From assembly GCA_022702705.1 (NCBI GenBank), contig CM040423.1:122646852-122710851 (forward strand): a DNA stretch of 64,000 nt, in the 5' to 3' direction. Within the stretch, counting starts at the first letter, position 1. Every line of letters starts with the position of its first letter. The notes under the pieces are model-generated. The model had not been told where the DNA came from, did no database searches, and saw only the letters and a list, made by a program, of their open reading frames with translations. This document shows, one piece after another, positions 32,358 through 44,343 of this stretch. The translations under genes were made by a program, and so were the position numbers. This stretch comes from Papilionanthe hookeriana x Papilionanthe teres. Lineage: Eukaryota; Streptophyta; Magnoliopsida; Asparagales; Orchidaceae.

Positions 32358-34006
32358 TTTAATATTGCAAGAACTTATGAACTCAAATTTATATATATTT
32401 ATAATGATATTGTAAAGTCCAAACATTCAATGCAAGTATATGTATCATATCAAATAATACAGGGCTCTAATAGAGTCCTGGTTATCGATCACACTTGGAA
32501 GGCACGATTCTTACAATAGATAATGTAATACTGAAATCCAATACTCAAATTACAATTAAATTTTAATTGTTACTTATACTAACAAGATGCAGAAAACAAT
32601 AACAATTAATAAAACTATAATTACTTCTAATATCTTTAAAATAAAATTAACTAAGAAACACATACTAAGCTATGTATTTGAAAGGTTTTGATATATAAGA
32701 AAGGTATCTTTCCTCTTGCAATGCGTATATCATGTGTGGATGATATGGAATGATTATTTATGGTATTGTGCCAAATAGGAGCATAAATATTTCTTTACCC
32801 TCAAAATAATACCCCCTCTTCCAACCATAAAAAGAACATTGATATATCCTAAGTTTAGTCACTAAATCTAAGGCTAGGCTGGGAGGATACTGGTTGTCAC
32901 TACGGAGCTCCCACTCAACCTTCACTTAAAGGCTAACCTTCAAGTTTAGTTACTAATCCTAGGACCAAATTGGGGATCTCAACCTGTCACCCTAAAACCT
33001 CCAATTTGAAGTCCATCAAAACACATTTCCCTATTTATTTGCACTCAATTCCCATGAACTACGCAATTCATCCATGAAAATTGAATGGATTCTTCATTTT
33101 TATTGTAGGACACTAAATCCTTTCAGAGTTAATGTTCAACAATAGATTTTAACTATTCAATTGTCCAGATCAAAAAGTAAATTAAGTTCAAAATGAAAAA
33201 CCATCATAATTTCTTCAATACTTTAAAAGTACTTCAAATCCACATCAACACATCATCACATCTCTATGCAAGAAGAAAGGAGACTACTCAGAATTCATAG
33301 AGAAGACACAATAAAACATGAATTTTATATATAAAAAAAAGTCATACAAACCAAAAATGAAAATACAATTTATCTCTTTCTCCTCCCTAATGTGATTCCA
33401 TTGAAGTTCCTTTGAATCCTTTTCTATCTTCATTGCAACACTCAATTCCCTCTTTTGAATGGAAAGGAAGAAGCAATCTCTCACTTTACTCCTTCTCCTT
33501 CACTCCTTAGAGAAGAATCCCTCTCAAATCTGAACTTATACTCTCTTCTCTTCTAAGCCCTAACACTCATCACACACTCTCCCTCACTAGAACCACTCTA
33601 GAACTCCAGAAATCTCTCTATTTTTCATCCAAAAATAGTTATTTATAAGTTAGAAACGAAATCCTAAGAGTTTCCGTAGGCATACCATCAAAAGTCGCCA
33701 AAACTCTTTAAATTTGAAATCCACCGACATTGGGCACTGACGGCGCTCTATTGTCTGAATATTTGTTGAGCTCTCAAAAAAATGGCGCCTGTGGCGGCCG
33801 TTCTGGCGATGGCGGCACCAAAAGCTATTTTCCTTCTTTTTGCTCTTTTTTGCTTCGAACTCGTTCCTCTTTGCTTCTTTTAGCTCAAATCACCTAAAAT
33901 CATCATACCAACAATAAATCATGAAAAATACCTTTCTTTAAAGTGCAATATGACCAAAAATGGGTAAAATTATATTTCAAAAATAGTATATATTTTTGGT
34001 GTATCA
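32358..34006 (-). repeat. 3' LTR of copy B
   Basis: Starts (minus) TGATACACC at 34006, next to the polypurine tract. It lacks the terminal tgatgcgtcgg of the 5' LTR on the left. A GC-rich island lies at about 33720-33815. Confidence 0.85.
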
Positions 34007-34020
34007 AAATCCCCCAAACT
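34007..34020 (-). other. Polypurine tract, copy B
   Basis: Plus strand aaatcccccaaact; on the minus strand agtttgggggattt, immediately before the LTR start, as in copy A. Confidence 0.8.
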
Positions 34021-35319
34021 TAACTATTACTTGTCCTCAAGTAATCATTTTACTACATAAAAATATAACTCAAGGCAATGCACTTTTCACCTGTAAGACA
34101 CTAAAATTATTCATTCAAAAGAATATATTGGTTAAAATTTTAGAAAGAAATATAGTAACTCAGGTCAACACTAGAGGTATAAGAATATTCAGCAATCAAG
34201 TCTAAGGGTTCTAGTCTTCAATTTATTTCAAGATAAATCATAATTTCTCACATTAAGAGTGCCTTGAAAGATTATGTGAAAATGGAGTTCATGAAAACTT
34301 TATCAGAATGTAGGCCAAAACTTTAAATATAAATTCAGAAATGAAATCAAGTTCTCCCTTTAGGGTGACTCAAGTGAAGCCAAATTTTGATTAGGCATCT
34401 CCTCAAGCTTCTTCTCATAAATATTTCTCTTCCTTTTTCTTTTTCTTTTCTTCTGAATTGTTTTTCAATCATTCCTTTCTTTTCTTTCTTTTTTCTCTTT
34501 TTTTTTAATGAGGATTACTATATCTGGATAGCCTTTAATGATTTTGAACTTCACTCTCCTCTTTCTAAAGTTCAAACTTGAAACACCTCCATATTTTATA
34601 ATTAGGTATGAGCTTTATTATTCATCACAACGTCACAATCTCTTCTTAACACATAATACTTTAAGTCTCTTAACATTTCAAAAATACAGTTTTCTTTACA
34701 TTAAATTGTTAACTATAATCAAATCCTTTCATAACAAATATCTTACCTCCATAAAATTAACCTGTGTTACTAAAAAGTTTCATCTAATCCTTCCATAATA
34801 TTCAACTAAAATAAAAAGTTTTAGTTATCTACGTGAGGTTTAACTACCATAAATTATGCTAATAATTTTTGAAAATATAATAATTGAGAATAAATAAGAG
34901 TTAATATTTGTCTACCCTCCCCCAAACTTAAATTTTTCAATAAATTTGAAATAGTAGAGAGTAAAAGAAACTAACCTTTTTGTTGTCTTTGGGATCTTGA
35001 AATCGTCAACAGCTACCTGGTATTAGTCAAGATTTACAACTAGCAGGCATGAAACAGTTAGTAACAGTGATATATAAAAATTTTAAAAATTTGTAGGGTA
35101 AAGAGATATTAACTTTAAACATCAAAACATCCAACAAAACACCATAGTTACTAAACAAACTATCACATCAGTACACAGTTCATTTAACAATTTCAATTTT
35201 TGATTACAACATAACAGTACATCAACAGGTTTACACATCACATGGAAAGTAAATAACTACTACATCACAACAGTACAAGATAACAAGCAACAAGAAAAAC
35301 AGAAACAGAAACAAACAAT
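34021..35319 (-). other. 3' UTR of copy B
   Basis: AT-rich, non-coding. It aligns with 30061-31640 of copy E and contains the empty site (around 34450-34470) of that copy's RTE LINE insertion. Confidence 0.75.
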
Positions 35320-36445
35320 CTACCAATCTTCATCACTAGGTTCATCAGCAGGGTCAGCATGATCAATTCTTTACGGTGTATAGCTGGGGCAGGTAGGGAA
35401 TATCACATCAGTCTCCCCCCTCAAGAATTTGACCTGAGCATCATGATAGGCAATATCGAACTCAACTCTTCTTCTCACATAATCTTCATTCACATCACTT
35501 CTGGCCTCAAACACATCCATCCTACCATGGAGTCTATCCACAATAGCACTATATAATCTCAGCTGCTCCGTAATATCAGATAATGTAGGGGGCTCAGATG
35601 TAGATGGAATGTCATAACACGTAGTAGGAATATCAGTACTACTATCATCTCACGCTCCAACGTGAGACTCATAAGTACGAATAATAGTCTTTGTAATTGG
35701 TCTCAGTGGTATAGCTATCTCTTCATAACTGTTGAACTCTACTCCAGATTGAAGACACAAGGCATAAACTAGGGCATGATGTCTTAATCCTCTAGTGGTC
35801 TAACCTCTAGCAATAGTCTGAATGTTCTTGAAGATAATATCTCTAATATCCATCTTCTTCATCTTCTGAATACAATAGTTCAGAATTGCTTTATTCCTTG
35901 TAACTTCTCTGTGGTCATAAGAAGGTAATAGTCTTGCAGAGATGAAATAGTGCCAAACTTTGGATGCAACATTTAACTTGGAAGCTTGGAAGTTAATCAT
36001 CTGTTTTTGACTTACCTTCCATTCCCCGCTTATGTCTGTCAGAAAAACAATCACTTTCTTCATATTCACCTCTTGGGTATCAAAGTTTTCATATTCACAA
36101 AAAAATGGTTCCCTAGTTTGATAAAATGCATTGATACGTTGAAGAGTAAATAAATTCAAGTATTTTTCCTCGAACTAACGCATCCTCAGTCTCAGTCCAG
36201 GGCACATTTGAATAGAACTCTCTAACAACACCCATAACAGCATTTACAGTAAAATAAGAAAATCTCTCCAAGTTTTGCTCGGAAATTAACTGTTTTACAG
36301 ATCCGGCAAGATTATCAAAAGCTTCATCCTGAATACACTTCTTATTGTAAAGGTAAGGATTAAAGCAAAATTATGATTTAACATTAACAAATTTTTCTAC
36401 ATCAAAATTCAATTTTCTCTTCCCTTTACTCATCCTTGGAGCCAT
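35320..36445 (-). pseudogene. ORF3b of copy B, PF20167-like
   Basis: Minus ATG at 36445 opens MAPRMSKGKRKLNFDVEKF, like the starts in A, C and D. An early stop near codon 22 and later breaks interrupt it. Core blocks: VVREFYSNV, then VIVFLTDISGEWKV, INFQASKLNVASKVWHYFIS, ARLLPSYDHREVTRNKAIL and MDIRDIIFKN. The C-terminal part (about 35330-35590) has TEQLRLYSAIVDRLHGRMD and ARSDVNEDYVRRRVEFD, which look coiled-coil-like, and ends in an acidic PADEPSDEDW before the stop at 35320-35322. No membrane segment or signal peptide is apparent. Function unknown. Confidence 0.75.
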
Positions 36446-37294
36446 GTGAATTTCTAAAAATTTGCAATAAAATTCCAATAAATTCCAAATCCACAATGTA
36501 ACAAACTCCAAATACTATTCTAAACAAGTAAGAGCAAATTTCATCATAGGAAATCTAAAAATTTCATCAAAAATCCAAAACTTCCAATCGAAGCAATGTG
36601 TAAGATTCCCATGGTGAAAATAAAAAATTTTTAACGTAAAGTAAAGCTCTTACCAAGAGAAGTGTTGATCCGGTCTCGAAAAACATTGAAATCACTTGAA
36701 ATCCGACATCTAACAAGCCCTAGGTCTTTAAAATCATGAAATGGAGGAGGAAGACGAAAGTAATGGAAAAAAATGTGGGTCCTTGGGTCAAAATCGCGAA
36801 ATAAAAGGTTTTTGACCTTTTTATGTACTCGGGCGTCGACGGCGCTCTATTTATTTAAAATGCCAAACTCTCTGGATTTGGGCGCCGGCGGCACCAGTCC
36901 AAAAATTCTTCTGGGTTCGAAAATTTTTTCGTAATTTCAATTGTTTCGACCTTCACAATGACATTTAACACTTCATTAAGCATCTGTTTTATCACATAAG
37001 CAATGACTAACACATTTCTTACACAAACAATACAAAACATACTTCTATATATAAAATCCACCTTACATCATAAGCACTAAATATGTTCATCAAATTAAAC
37101 CAACAACTCTTAGATTTTTAGTGTTGCAAGTACGCTACGATAAGCAAACACTAAAATCTAAGCACACACAATGAAATTAAGCATAGAAAATCCAAATTCA
37201 AATTACAAAGCAAAGCAAAGTAAATACTAAACACACCAAACAGAATTAAGCAAAGTAAAGCAAACACACATCAAACAAAAGTAGAATCTAGTAA
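36446..37294 (-). other. ORF3a-ORF3b spacer of copy B with GC-rich island
   Basis: Non-coding. A GC-rich island at about 36830-36895 (cgggcgtcgacggcgctc, then gggcgccggcggcacc) stands about 390 bases upstream of the ORF3b start, as in copy A. Confidence 0.65.
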
Positions 37295-38406
37295 TCACTC
37301 CACATCGGTTTCAGAACTATCTTCCTCTCTAATATCTCCAATAGATTGCTGATAAACGAACAAATTGTAGAAGGGACAGAATGGGAATTCATCAGATGCA
37401 TCCTCAGCAATCACATCATTCTTCTTCATCAGATTAATCAAGTCCATCTCAATCCGACCAGTGTGATCAAATTGTTCCTTCATCCTCTAATCTAAATGGT
37501 CAAATAAATCATAAATATTATTGATTGCATTCATAACATTCTGTACCTCTTTTTACAATTGTTTGATCCTCTTCTGTATCATTTCAGAACTTTCAGGAAA
37601 GTAGGGTTGAATCTGTTGTGAAGTCTGAGTTGGTTGATCAGCAAGCAGATTCATATCACCTTCATCTCCTATTGTTTGGTAGTCATAAAGTTTAGTTGGA
37701 TCAATAGGCCTCCACGAAAGAAGAACCTTTTTCCCAACTCTCATATGGAACTTGTGATTGACTACAAAAGAGAAATATGGTGGATGGGTGTCCAAGTCCA
37801 TATTTAGATCCATGAACAATCAATCCCAAAACTAATTTCACAATTATATTACCAATATTAATCGGCCTCAATGTTTGAATACAGAAATTCAAAATGGCAC
37901 TTTCCTTGGTTACCTTGCTAATCTTCAAAGTTGGATATAACTTTGTCGAAATAAAGTAATTCCACTGCTTTGACACCATATTTAAAGATGTATAAAGGAA
38001 ACAAATTTATCTATTTTCTCTAACTTCCCAAACTTCGTTCTCATCCGTCAAATAACGATACACATCATTCATACTATCACTTGTGGCATTAAAATTGGAA
38101 TAGTGGCAAATAGGTACATTCTTAATCGTAAAGAGATCATTAATTCTTGCAGGAGTGAACTGCATAAACATACATCGCACAAAGACAAATCCTTATTTGA
38201 TCCCGTGCAGATTTGCATAGAATTCCTTCACAACCGGAACGACTACGGCAGCGGTAGTGTAACATAGCACATCTCAATGTCTTTCCTTAATTATCTCTTC
38301 AAATTTTGTAGTAGGATTATCCATACTTCGATTTATAAAGCCTCTTTCCTTGATAATCCTCCTCTTCATCATCACTTTGTTGAACAATCACTGCGCCTCG
38401 AAACAT
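37295..38406 (-). pseudogene. ORF3a of copy B, PF20167-like
   Basis: Minus ATG at 38406 (MFRGAVIVQQSDDEEED) is a plausible start aligned to copy C. Several stops and shifts. Core blocks: TTAAVVVPVVKEFYANLHGI (about 38215-38280), FTPARINDLFTIKNVPICHY, YLTDENEVWEVREN, VSKQWNYFISTKLYPTLKI, LRPINIGNIIVK and YESWEK. The C-terminal part has EVQNVMNAINNIYDLFDHLD, RMKEQFDHTGRIEMDLINLM and the acidic tail REEDSSETDVE before the stop at 37295-37297. Its core differs clearly from ORF3b while keeping the same order of blocks. No membrane segment seen. Confidence 0.75.
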
Positions 38407-38862
38407 ATAAACTTCCTTTAGTTAAAAATGCAAGATCGAGGTGTTTCTATGCAGTAGGAATCCAAGGGATGCGATTTAGGAATGATAGTTTTCGTTCTTC
38501 TGGAGTTTGGAAGTCTAAAAGGGAGTTTAGGGAGTTATAAGGACGAAGATCCCGCTCAAAACTGCCAAAACTCACATTTTAAAACTCCAAAAACCGTCAA
38601 CAGGTTTTGGGTGCCGACATCACTAGATAGGGCACCGGCAGCGCTTAAACCTGAGATTCAACAAAACTCTTTTATAATTAGGCGCCAGCAGCGCCAATGG
38701 TCAAAAATCTCACCGAACTTCGTTTAGCTCAAAAGATTCCAATATCTCAATTCGATCCAATATTTATCAAATTTAAAAGTATTTAGGAGCGATTAGAATT
38801 GAAAATAACTATCTAAAAAAAACAACTACAACAAACAAACAAACACACCACAAAGATACATA
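38407..38862 (-). other. pol-ORF3a spacer of copy B with GC-rich island
   Basis: Non-coding. GC-rich island at about 38605-38700 with gggcaccggcagcgct and aggcgccagcagcgcc, placed 200-300 bases upstream of ORF3a on the minus strand. Confidence 0.65.
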
Positions 38863-38908
38863 TGGGTTGCCTCCTATCAAGCACTTAGTTTAACGTCGTC
38901 AGCCCGAC
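38863..38908 (-). promoter_or_regulatory. Conserved 46-bp block after pol (copy B)
   Basis: Minus strand gtcgggctgacgacgttaaa, then the aagtgctt and taggaggcaaccca words. The pol stop TGA (gggcTGA) lies inside it. Counterparts are at 8746 and 60838. Confidence 0.7.
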
Positions 38909-40120
38909 AAACCATTCAGTTTATCGAGATGACTCATCATTAAAACCTCTTTGAAGTCAGGTTGAAACCCGTCAAAGTAATGCTTTAATCGATGCCCATT
39001 AACTTTGAAAATCTTTCCAGTATCAGGATCCTTAATATCAACAACTCCGAATGAATGAACTTTCACAACTATAAAAGGTCCCAACCATCTAGACTTGAGC
39101 TTTCCAGAAAATAACTTCAATCTTGTGTTGTATAACAAAAATTTCTTTCTAAATTCCAATTTCTTTTTTAATATCTTCCGATCATGCCACAATTTCATTT
39201 TCTCTTTATAGGTCATGTCATTATGATAAGATGCAGTTCTAATTTCTTCCAATTCTTTCAATTGCATAAATCTCTTTTCTCCAACATTTTTCAAATTAAA
39301 ATTCCACTTTTTTTATCACCTAATAAGTTTTATGCTAGAATTCAATCGGTTAATGGCAAGTCTTACCAAACACTAGTCTATAAGGAGACATTCCAATAGG
39401 GGTCTTAAAAGCGGTCCTATAAGCCCATAATGCAGTATCTAATTAAGCAGACCAATCTAATTTATGATTATCCATAATTTTCTCCAAAATTCTTTTAATT
39501 TCATGTTTAGACACTTCTGCTAAACCACTAGTCTGGGGATTATAAGCAGTAGATATTCTACGAATAGTATTATATTTATCAATGAATCTCTTAATTTGAT
39601 TATTTCTAAAATGAGATCCACCATCAGGTATAATCACTCTCGGCATTCCATATCTCGTAAATATATTTTTTTTAAAAATTTTTGAAACATTCGGAGCATC
39701 ACATCTAGGTAAAGCAATAGCTTCAATCCATTTCGAGACGTAATCAACTGCAACCAGTACGTATAAATTTCCAAATGAAGGAGTAAATGGTCCCACAAAA
39801 TCTAATCCTCATAAATCAAAATTTTCAACTTCCAAATTATAATTTAGTGGAATTTCATTTTTTCTAGAGATATTACCTACTCTTTGACATCAATCACATG
39901 ATTTAATATATTTGTATACATCCTTAAAAAGAGTAGGCCAATAAAATCCAGATTGTAAAATCTTAAAAGCAGTTTTATCAACACCAAAATGACCTCCAAA
40001 TTTAGAATCATGAAATCTATAAAAAATTAAATTAGTTTCTTCTTGTGGCACACATCTCCTAATAATCAGATCCTTACACTGTTTATATAAATAGGGTTCA
40101 TCCAAAAAATAAAATTTTAC
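38899..40120 (-). pseudogene. Integrase, copy B (broken)
   Basis: On the minus strand, zinc finger FYRFHDSKFGGHFGVDKTAFKI (about 39960-40020; both His present) with the Cys pair near 39890; catalytic core DYVSKWIEAIALPRCD, IIPDGGSHFR and GLAEVSKHEIKRIL (about 39480-39770), keeping Asp, Asp and Glu; C-terminal part RWLGPFIVVKVHSFGVVDI and VNGHRLKHYF ending at about 38896. Stops near 39886 and 39440 and frame changes separate the pieces. Confidence 0.8.
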
Positions 40121-40144
40121 ATCATGTTTAACCTTCTTTTGTTT

Positions 40145-41640
40145 TTACCTTGTTAAATCAGGTGGTACAATATCACTCACAATATAATTCACAGTATCAG
40201 CACACCAAGGCGAATTTCTTCCCATAATAGTATAAAGTTGTTCATCAGGGAATGTTTCTGTAACTCCCTTCTCAAAATCAAATAATTTATCATACTGTAA
40301 TCTCGACAAATGATCAGCTATTTGGTTATCAGATCCCTTCCTATCAACTATTGTAAAACAAAAATCTTGTAGAAGAAGTGTCAATCTAATTAGTCTAGGT
40401 TTCACATCCTTCTTTTGCATTAAATATTTGATAGTTGAATGGTCTGCATGCACAATACTTTTAGCTCTAATTAAATAGGTTCTAAACTTTTCAAAAGAAA
40501 ATACTATAGCTAATAACTCTCTTTCAGTAGTGGTATAATTAATTTGAACTTCATTAAGAGTTTTACTAGTATAGCATATGTCTTTAAAAACTTTATCATG
40601 CCTTTGACCCATTCCTACTCCGATCGCATAATTACTAGTATTACACATGAGTTGAAATGGTTTTTCCCAATCCGGTGAAACATTTATAGGTGCAGTGATT
40701 AATTTCTCTTTCAATAATTCGAAAGCACACAAACATTCATCAATAAAATCAAACTTTCTATCATTTTCTAGAAGTTGGCACAAAGGTTTAGTAATTTTAG
40801 AAAAATCTTTAATATATAACCTGTAAAATCGAGCGTGTCCTAAGAAATTTCTCACATCTCTCACGGTAGTAGGTGGAGGCAATCTCTCAATCACTCTAAT
40901 TTTAGTAGGGTCGACCTCCATACCATGTTCAAAAATTTTATTCCCAAGCACAATTTCTCCTGCAACCATAAATTGACATTTCTCCCAATTCAGAAATAAA
41001 TTTGTATTCTCACAAAGCTCCAAATACTTTACTAAGTTTTCCAAACAAATTTCAAATGAAGTCCAGAATACAGATAAATCATCCAGGAATACTTATATTA
41101 CATTATCTATCATACTTCTTAAGATAGACATCATACATCTCTGAAATGTTGCAGGTGCATTACACAGTCCAAAAGGCATTTGTCGAAAATCAAAGGTTCC
41201 GTAAGGGCTAGTAAATGTTGTCTTTCTTGATCTTCAAAAGCAATAAGTATTTGATGGTAACCAGTATATCTATCCAGGAAGCAGTAGTACATGTGTTCAG
41301 CAATTCTATCCAACATTTAATCGAGAAAAGGAAGAGGAAAGTGTTCTTTTCGGGTGGCGGCATTTAATTTCCTATAGTCAATATAAATTCATCATCCATT
41401 AATTTGTCTTGTGGATAGAATTTCATTACAATCATTCACTTCAACAGTCACTCCTCTCTTTTTCAGTACACAATGTATTGGACTCTCCCAAGCACTATCC
41501 GAAATAGGATAAATAATTTCAGCATCCACCCATTTTAAAATCTCCTTCTTAACTACTTCTTTCATTATTGGATTCAATCTCCTCTGCGGATCAACTCTCG
41601 GTTTATGTTCTTCATCTAAAAAATTATGTGCATACAAATC
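40145..41640 (-). pseudogene. Reverse transcriptase and RNase H, copy B (broken)
   Basis: Minus strand: RRLNPIMKEVVKKEILKW and SPIHCVLKKRGVTVEVND (41392-41637), DRYTGYHQILIAFEDQE (about 41240-41300), the catalytic FLDDLSVF (about 41070-41095) after a stop, then a 299-codon open stretch with RNase H blocks CNTSNYAIGVGMGQ, TERELLAIVF and HADHSTIKYL. The first RNase H Asp position reads Asn (CNTS) where copy A has CDVS. Confidence 0.8.
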
Positions 41641-42108
41641 GAAGGACTGATTCCTTTAATATCTGCTAAAGTCCATCCAAAAGCATTCTTGTATCTTTTT
41701 AAAATTTCCAGCAATTTTTATTATTAATAATTGTTTGACTCTGAAGATACAATAACTCGCAGTTAAGATGATTCTCCTAAAGACTTATACTTCAATTGAT
41801 TAGGGAGAATTTTCATCTCAAGTTCAGGAGGTTTTATTATAGATGGAATTAAGCTTTTTTTTTCCACCTTCCATAGTGTCTAATACTTCAAATCTCTCCT
41901 CAACATACTCCAAATCTTCATTCTTCTTACTATCTAAATTTTCTGCATTTTCAATTCCTTCTTCAAAGATATTTTCATACTATACTTCTTGTTCAAATAT
42001 ATTTTCAAAATTATCGTTTCTCAAATATTCACAGACCTCCATCCTAAAACATTCATTGTCTTTTTCCATTGAGGGATACTTCATAGATTTCAAAATATTG
42101 AAGGTCAC

Positions 42109-42800
42109 CTATTGACTCATAGTTAATTCTCCTTTGTGAACATGAATCACTGCTCTCCTAGTAACAAGGAATGGTCTTCCCAAAATGATTGGAATATCTT
42201 TATCTTCCTCCATATCAAGTACAATAAAATCCACAGGAAAGATAAATTTATCCACTTTCAGTAACACAACTTCCACCACTTCTTTAAGGTAAGTAATGGA
42301 ACGATCGGCTAACTGAAGAGTCACAGATGAAGGAGAAATTTCTCATATTCCCAACCTTTTGAAAGTTGATAAAGTCATAAGATTAATACTAGCTCCCAGA
42401 TCACATAAGGCTCTTCCAAAAAAATTTTCACCTATAGCACACGGGATAGTGAAATTACCAGGATCTTTATGTTTTTCCAGAAGCTTTTTTTGAATAATTG
42501 CACTACACTGTCCGCTAACTACAACAGTTTCATGATCTATAAAATTTCTTTTCTTTTTCAGAATATCCTTCATAAACTTGGCATAGTCAGGCATCTGTTC
42601 TAATGGTTCAACGAAAGGAATATTTATCGTTAATTTTTTAAAGATCTCCAAAAATTTTCCAAATATGTTATCCCTATTTTGTTGCTTCAATATTTGAGGA
42701 AATGGAGGCGGTTGTTTTTCAACAGTGATCTTCATTGGTTCAAGAGGATAATCTAAGTCTGGATAAAACTTGTTTGAACCTTTTTCAATATTCACCTTCT
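42109..42800 (-). pseudogene. Protease region, copy B
   Basis: Minus strand: KFMKDILKKKRNF, CSAIIQKKLLEKHKDPGNF, ALCDLGASINLMTLSTFKRL (protease active-site region, D-L-G-A), then IVLDMEEDKDIPIILGRPF after a stop near 42342. It corresponds to 4991-5600 of copy A. Confidence 0.8.
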
Positions 42801-44216
42801 CCTTTTCTATTTCAATTTCTTTTTGTACTCTTGTGTCTAATTCTTTTCCACTCCTTAATTGAATAGCCTTAAGCTGCTCCTTATTTTAATCTTTTAGATT
42901 GATCTCAACATTACTTGGAAGCGTTCCAGAAGGTCTATTATTAAGTGAAATGAACATATGCCCCAATTGATTTTTAATAGTTTTCATCGCAACACTTTGA
43001 GCTTATAATTTATTTCCCATTTTCAGAATCATTTCTTCAGTAAACAACTTCTTATCCTTAAATTGTGGGTTACTATTGAATCTAGGAGGATAAGAGGGTA
43101 TAAAATTGGTATTTCCTTGATTGTTCGAATTTCCAACTGAATTTATAGAACTGTTCCCACAATGTGGGTTAACATTGGCATTGCTGTTATTCTAGTGAAA
43201 TTTGGGTATTCTTCCATCCAGGATTATAATAATTTAAATAATGATTATTAGGTCTATTAATAGCATTCAAAGTCTCAGAAGGTGTTTGAGATTTTGTTAT
43301 CTGTCCAAATGAATTTTCCTCTAACACTTTTGGTGGTTGAGAATAATTCATTCAATACTGATCTATTTTCTTAGAAAGGGCTGCAATTTAAGAAATTATC
43401 ATAGTCATCATATCTGAATCATGAATACTAGCTACTCTTTTAGGATTTACCCAATCAAGCTATTTCTTCTATTAATGTGTATGCTTCATCAAAAGGTTTT
43501 GACATTAACGATCCACCAGCAGCAGAATTCATAATCAATCTCAATGATCCCACTAATCCATTATAAAATGTTTGAATTATTAACCAATCTGGTAAAGCAT
43601 GATGTGGACACTTCCTAAGAAGATCTTTAAATCATTCCCAAGCTTCATATATTGATTACCATTTCAAAATGACGAAAAGATGTGATATCATTTCTTAGCT
43701 TAGCAGTCTTTGATGGAGGGAAATATTTTGATAAAAACTTTTAAGACAGTTCTCCCCAAGTTCTAATAGATCCAAGTGATAATGAATTTAACCATGCCTT
43801 AGCTTTATCCCTTAATGAAAAGGGAAAATGTCTAAGTCTGACAACATCACTCAACACTCCGTCATATTTAAAAGTAGCACACAGTTCTAGAAAACTAGCG
43901 AGATGTAAATTTTGATCCTCATTATGCGTTCCTCCAAATTGATTATTTTGTACCATTTGGATAATAGCAGGTTTAAGTTCAAATGAATTAGTAGCAACTT
44001 CTGGATTTTGAATAGTTATATGAATTTCATCTGCTATTGGGTTAACATAATCTCTTAAAGGTCTTGGCAAATTTGTAATATTATTTCTCTGATTATCTTG
44101 ATTATTCACCATTTCGCAAGGATTTTCAGTTTGTTTTTGTTGTTTTCTAATTTTTCTAACAGTACGCTATTACTCTGAATCATAAGGTACTAAACCTATA
44201 AATCCACTATGACGCA
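42801..44216 (-). pseudogene. gag, copy B (broken)
   Basis: Minus ATG at 44216 (MRHSGFIGLVPYDSE) aligned to A and C. After an early stop, RPLRDYVNPIADEIHITIQ, IIQMVQNNQFGGTHNEDQNLHLASFLELC and FSLRDKAKAWLNSLSLGSIRTWGELS follow (43741-44112). Gag core and Asn-rich parts are recognisable but in several frames down to about 42800. Confidence 0.8.
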
Positions 44217-44320
44217 TATAAAATCACAAACATACTTTAAAAAGTAAACAAACACACAATTGCACACTACAAAGTAAAGGTTTTCAGTTACTATATTATC
44301 AATAGATACCGCTTATACCT

Positions 44321-44338
44321 TCCCCGACAATGGCGCAA
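44321..44338 (-). other. Primer binding site, tRNA-Asp type (copy B)
   Basis: Minus strand ttgcgccattgtcgggga, three mismatches from the Athila consensus, six bases after the LTR end. Confidence 0.8.
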
Positions 44339-44343
44339 AAACT

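Noticed and set aside
35320..36445. ORF3 as a retroviral envelope gene
   Set aside because: No signal peptide, membrane helix or cleavage motif is visible in either ORF3; the core matches the PF20167-type family instead.
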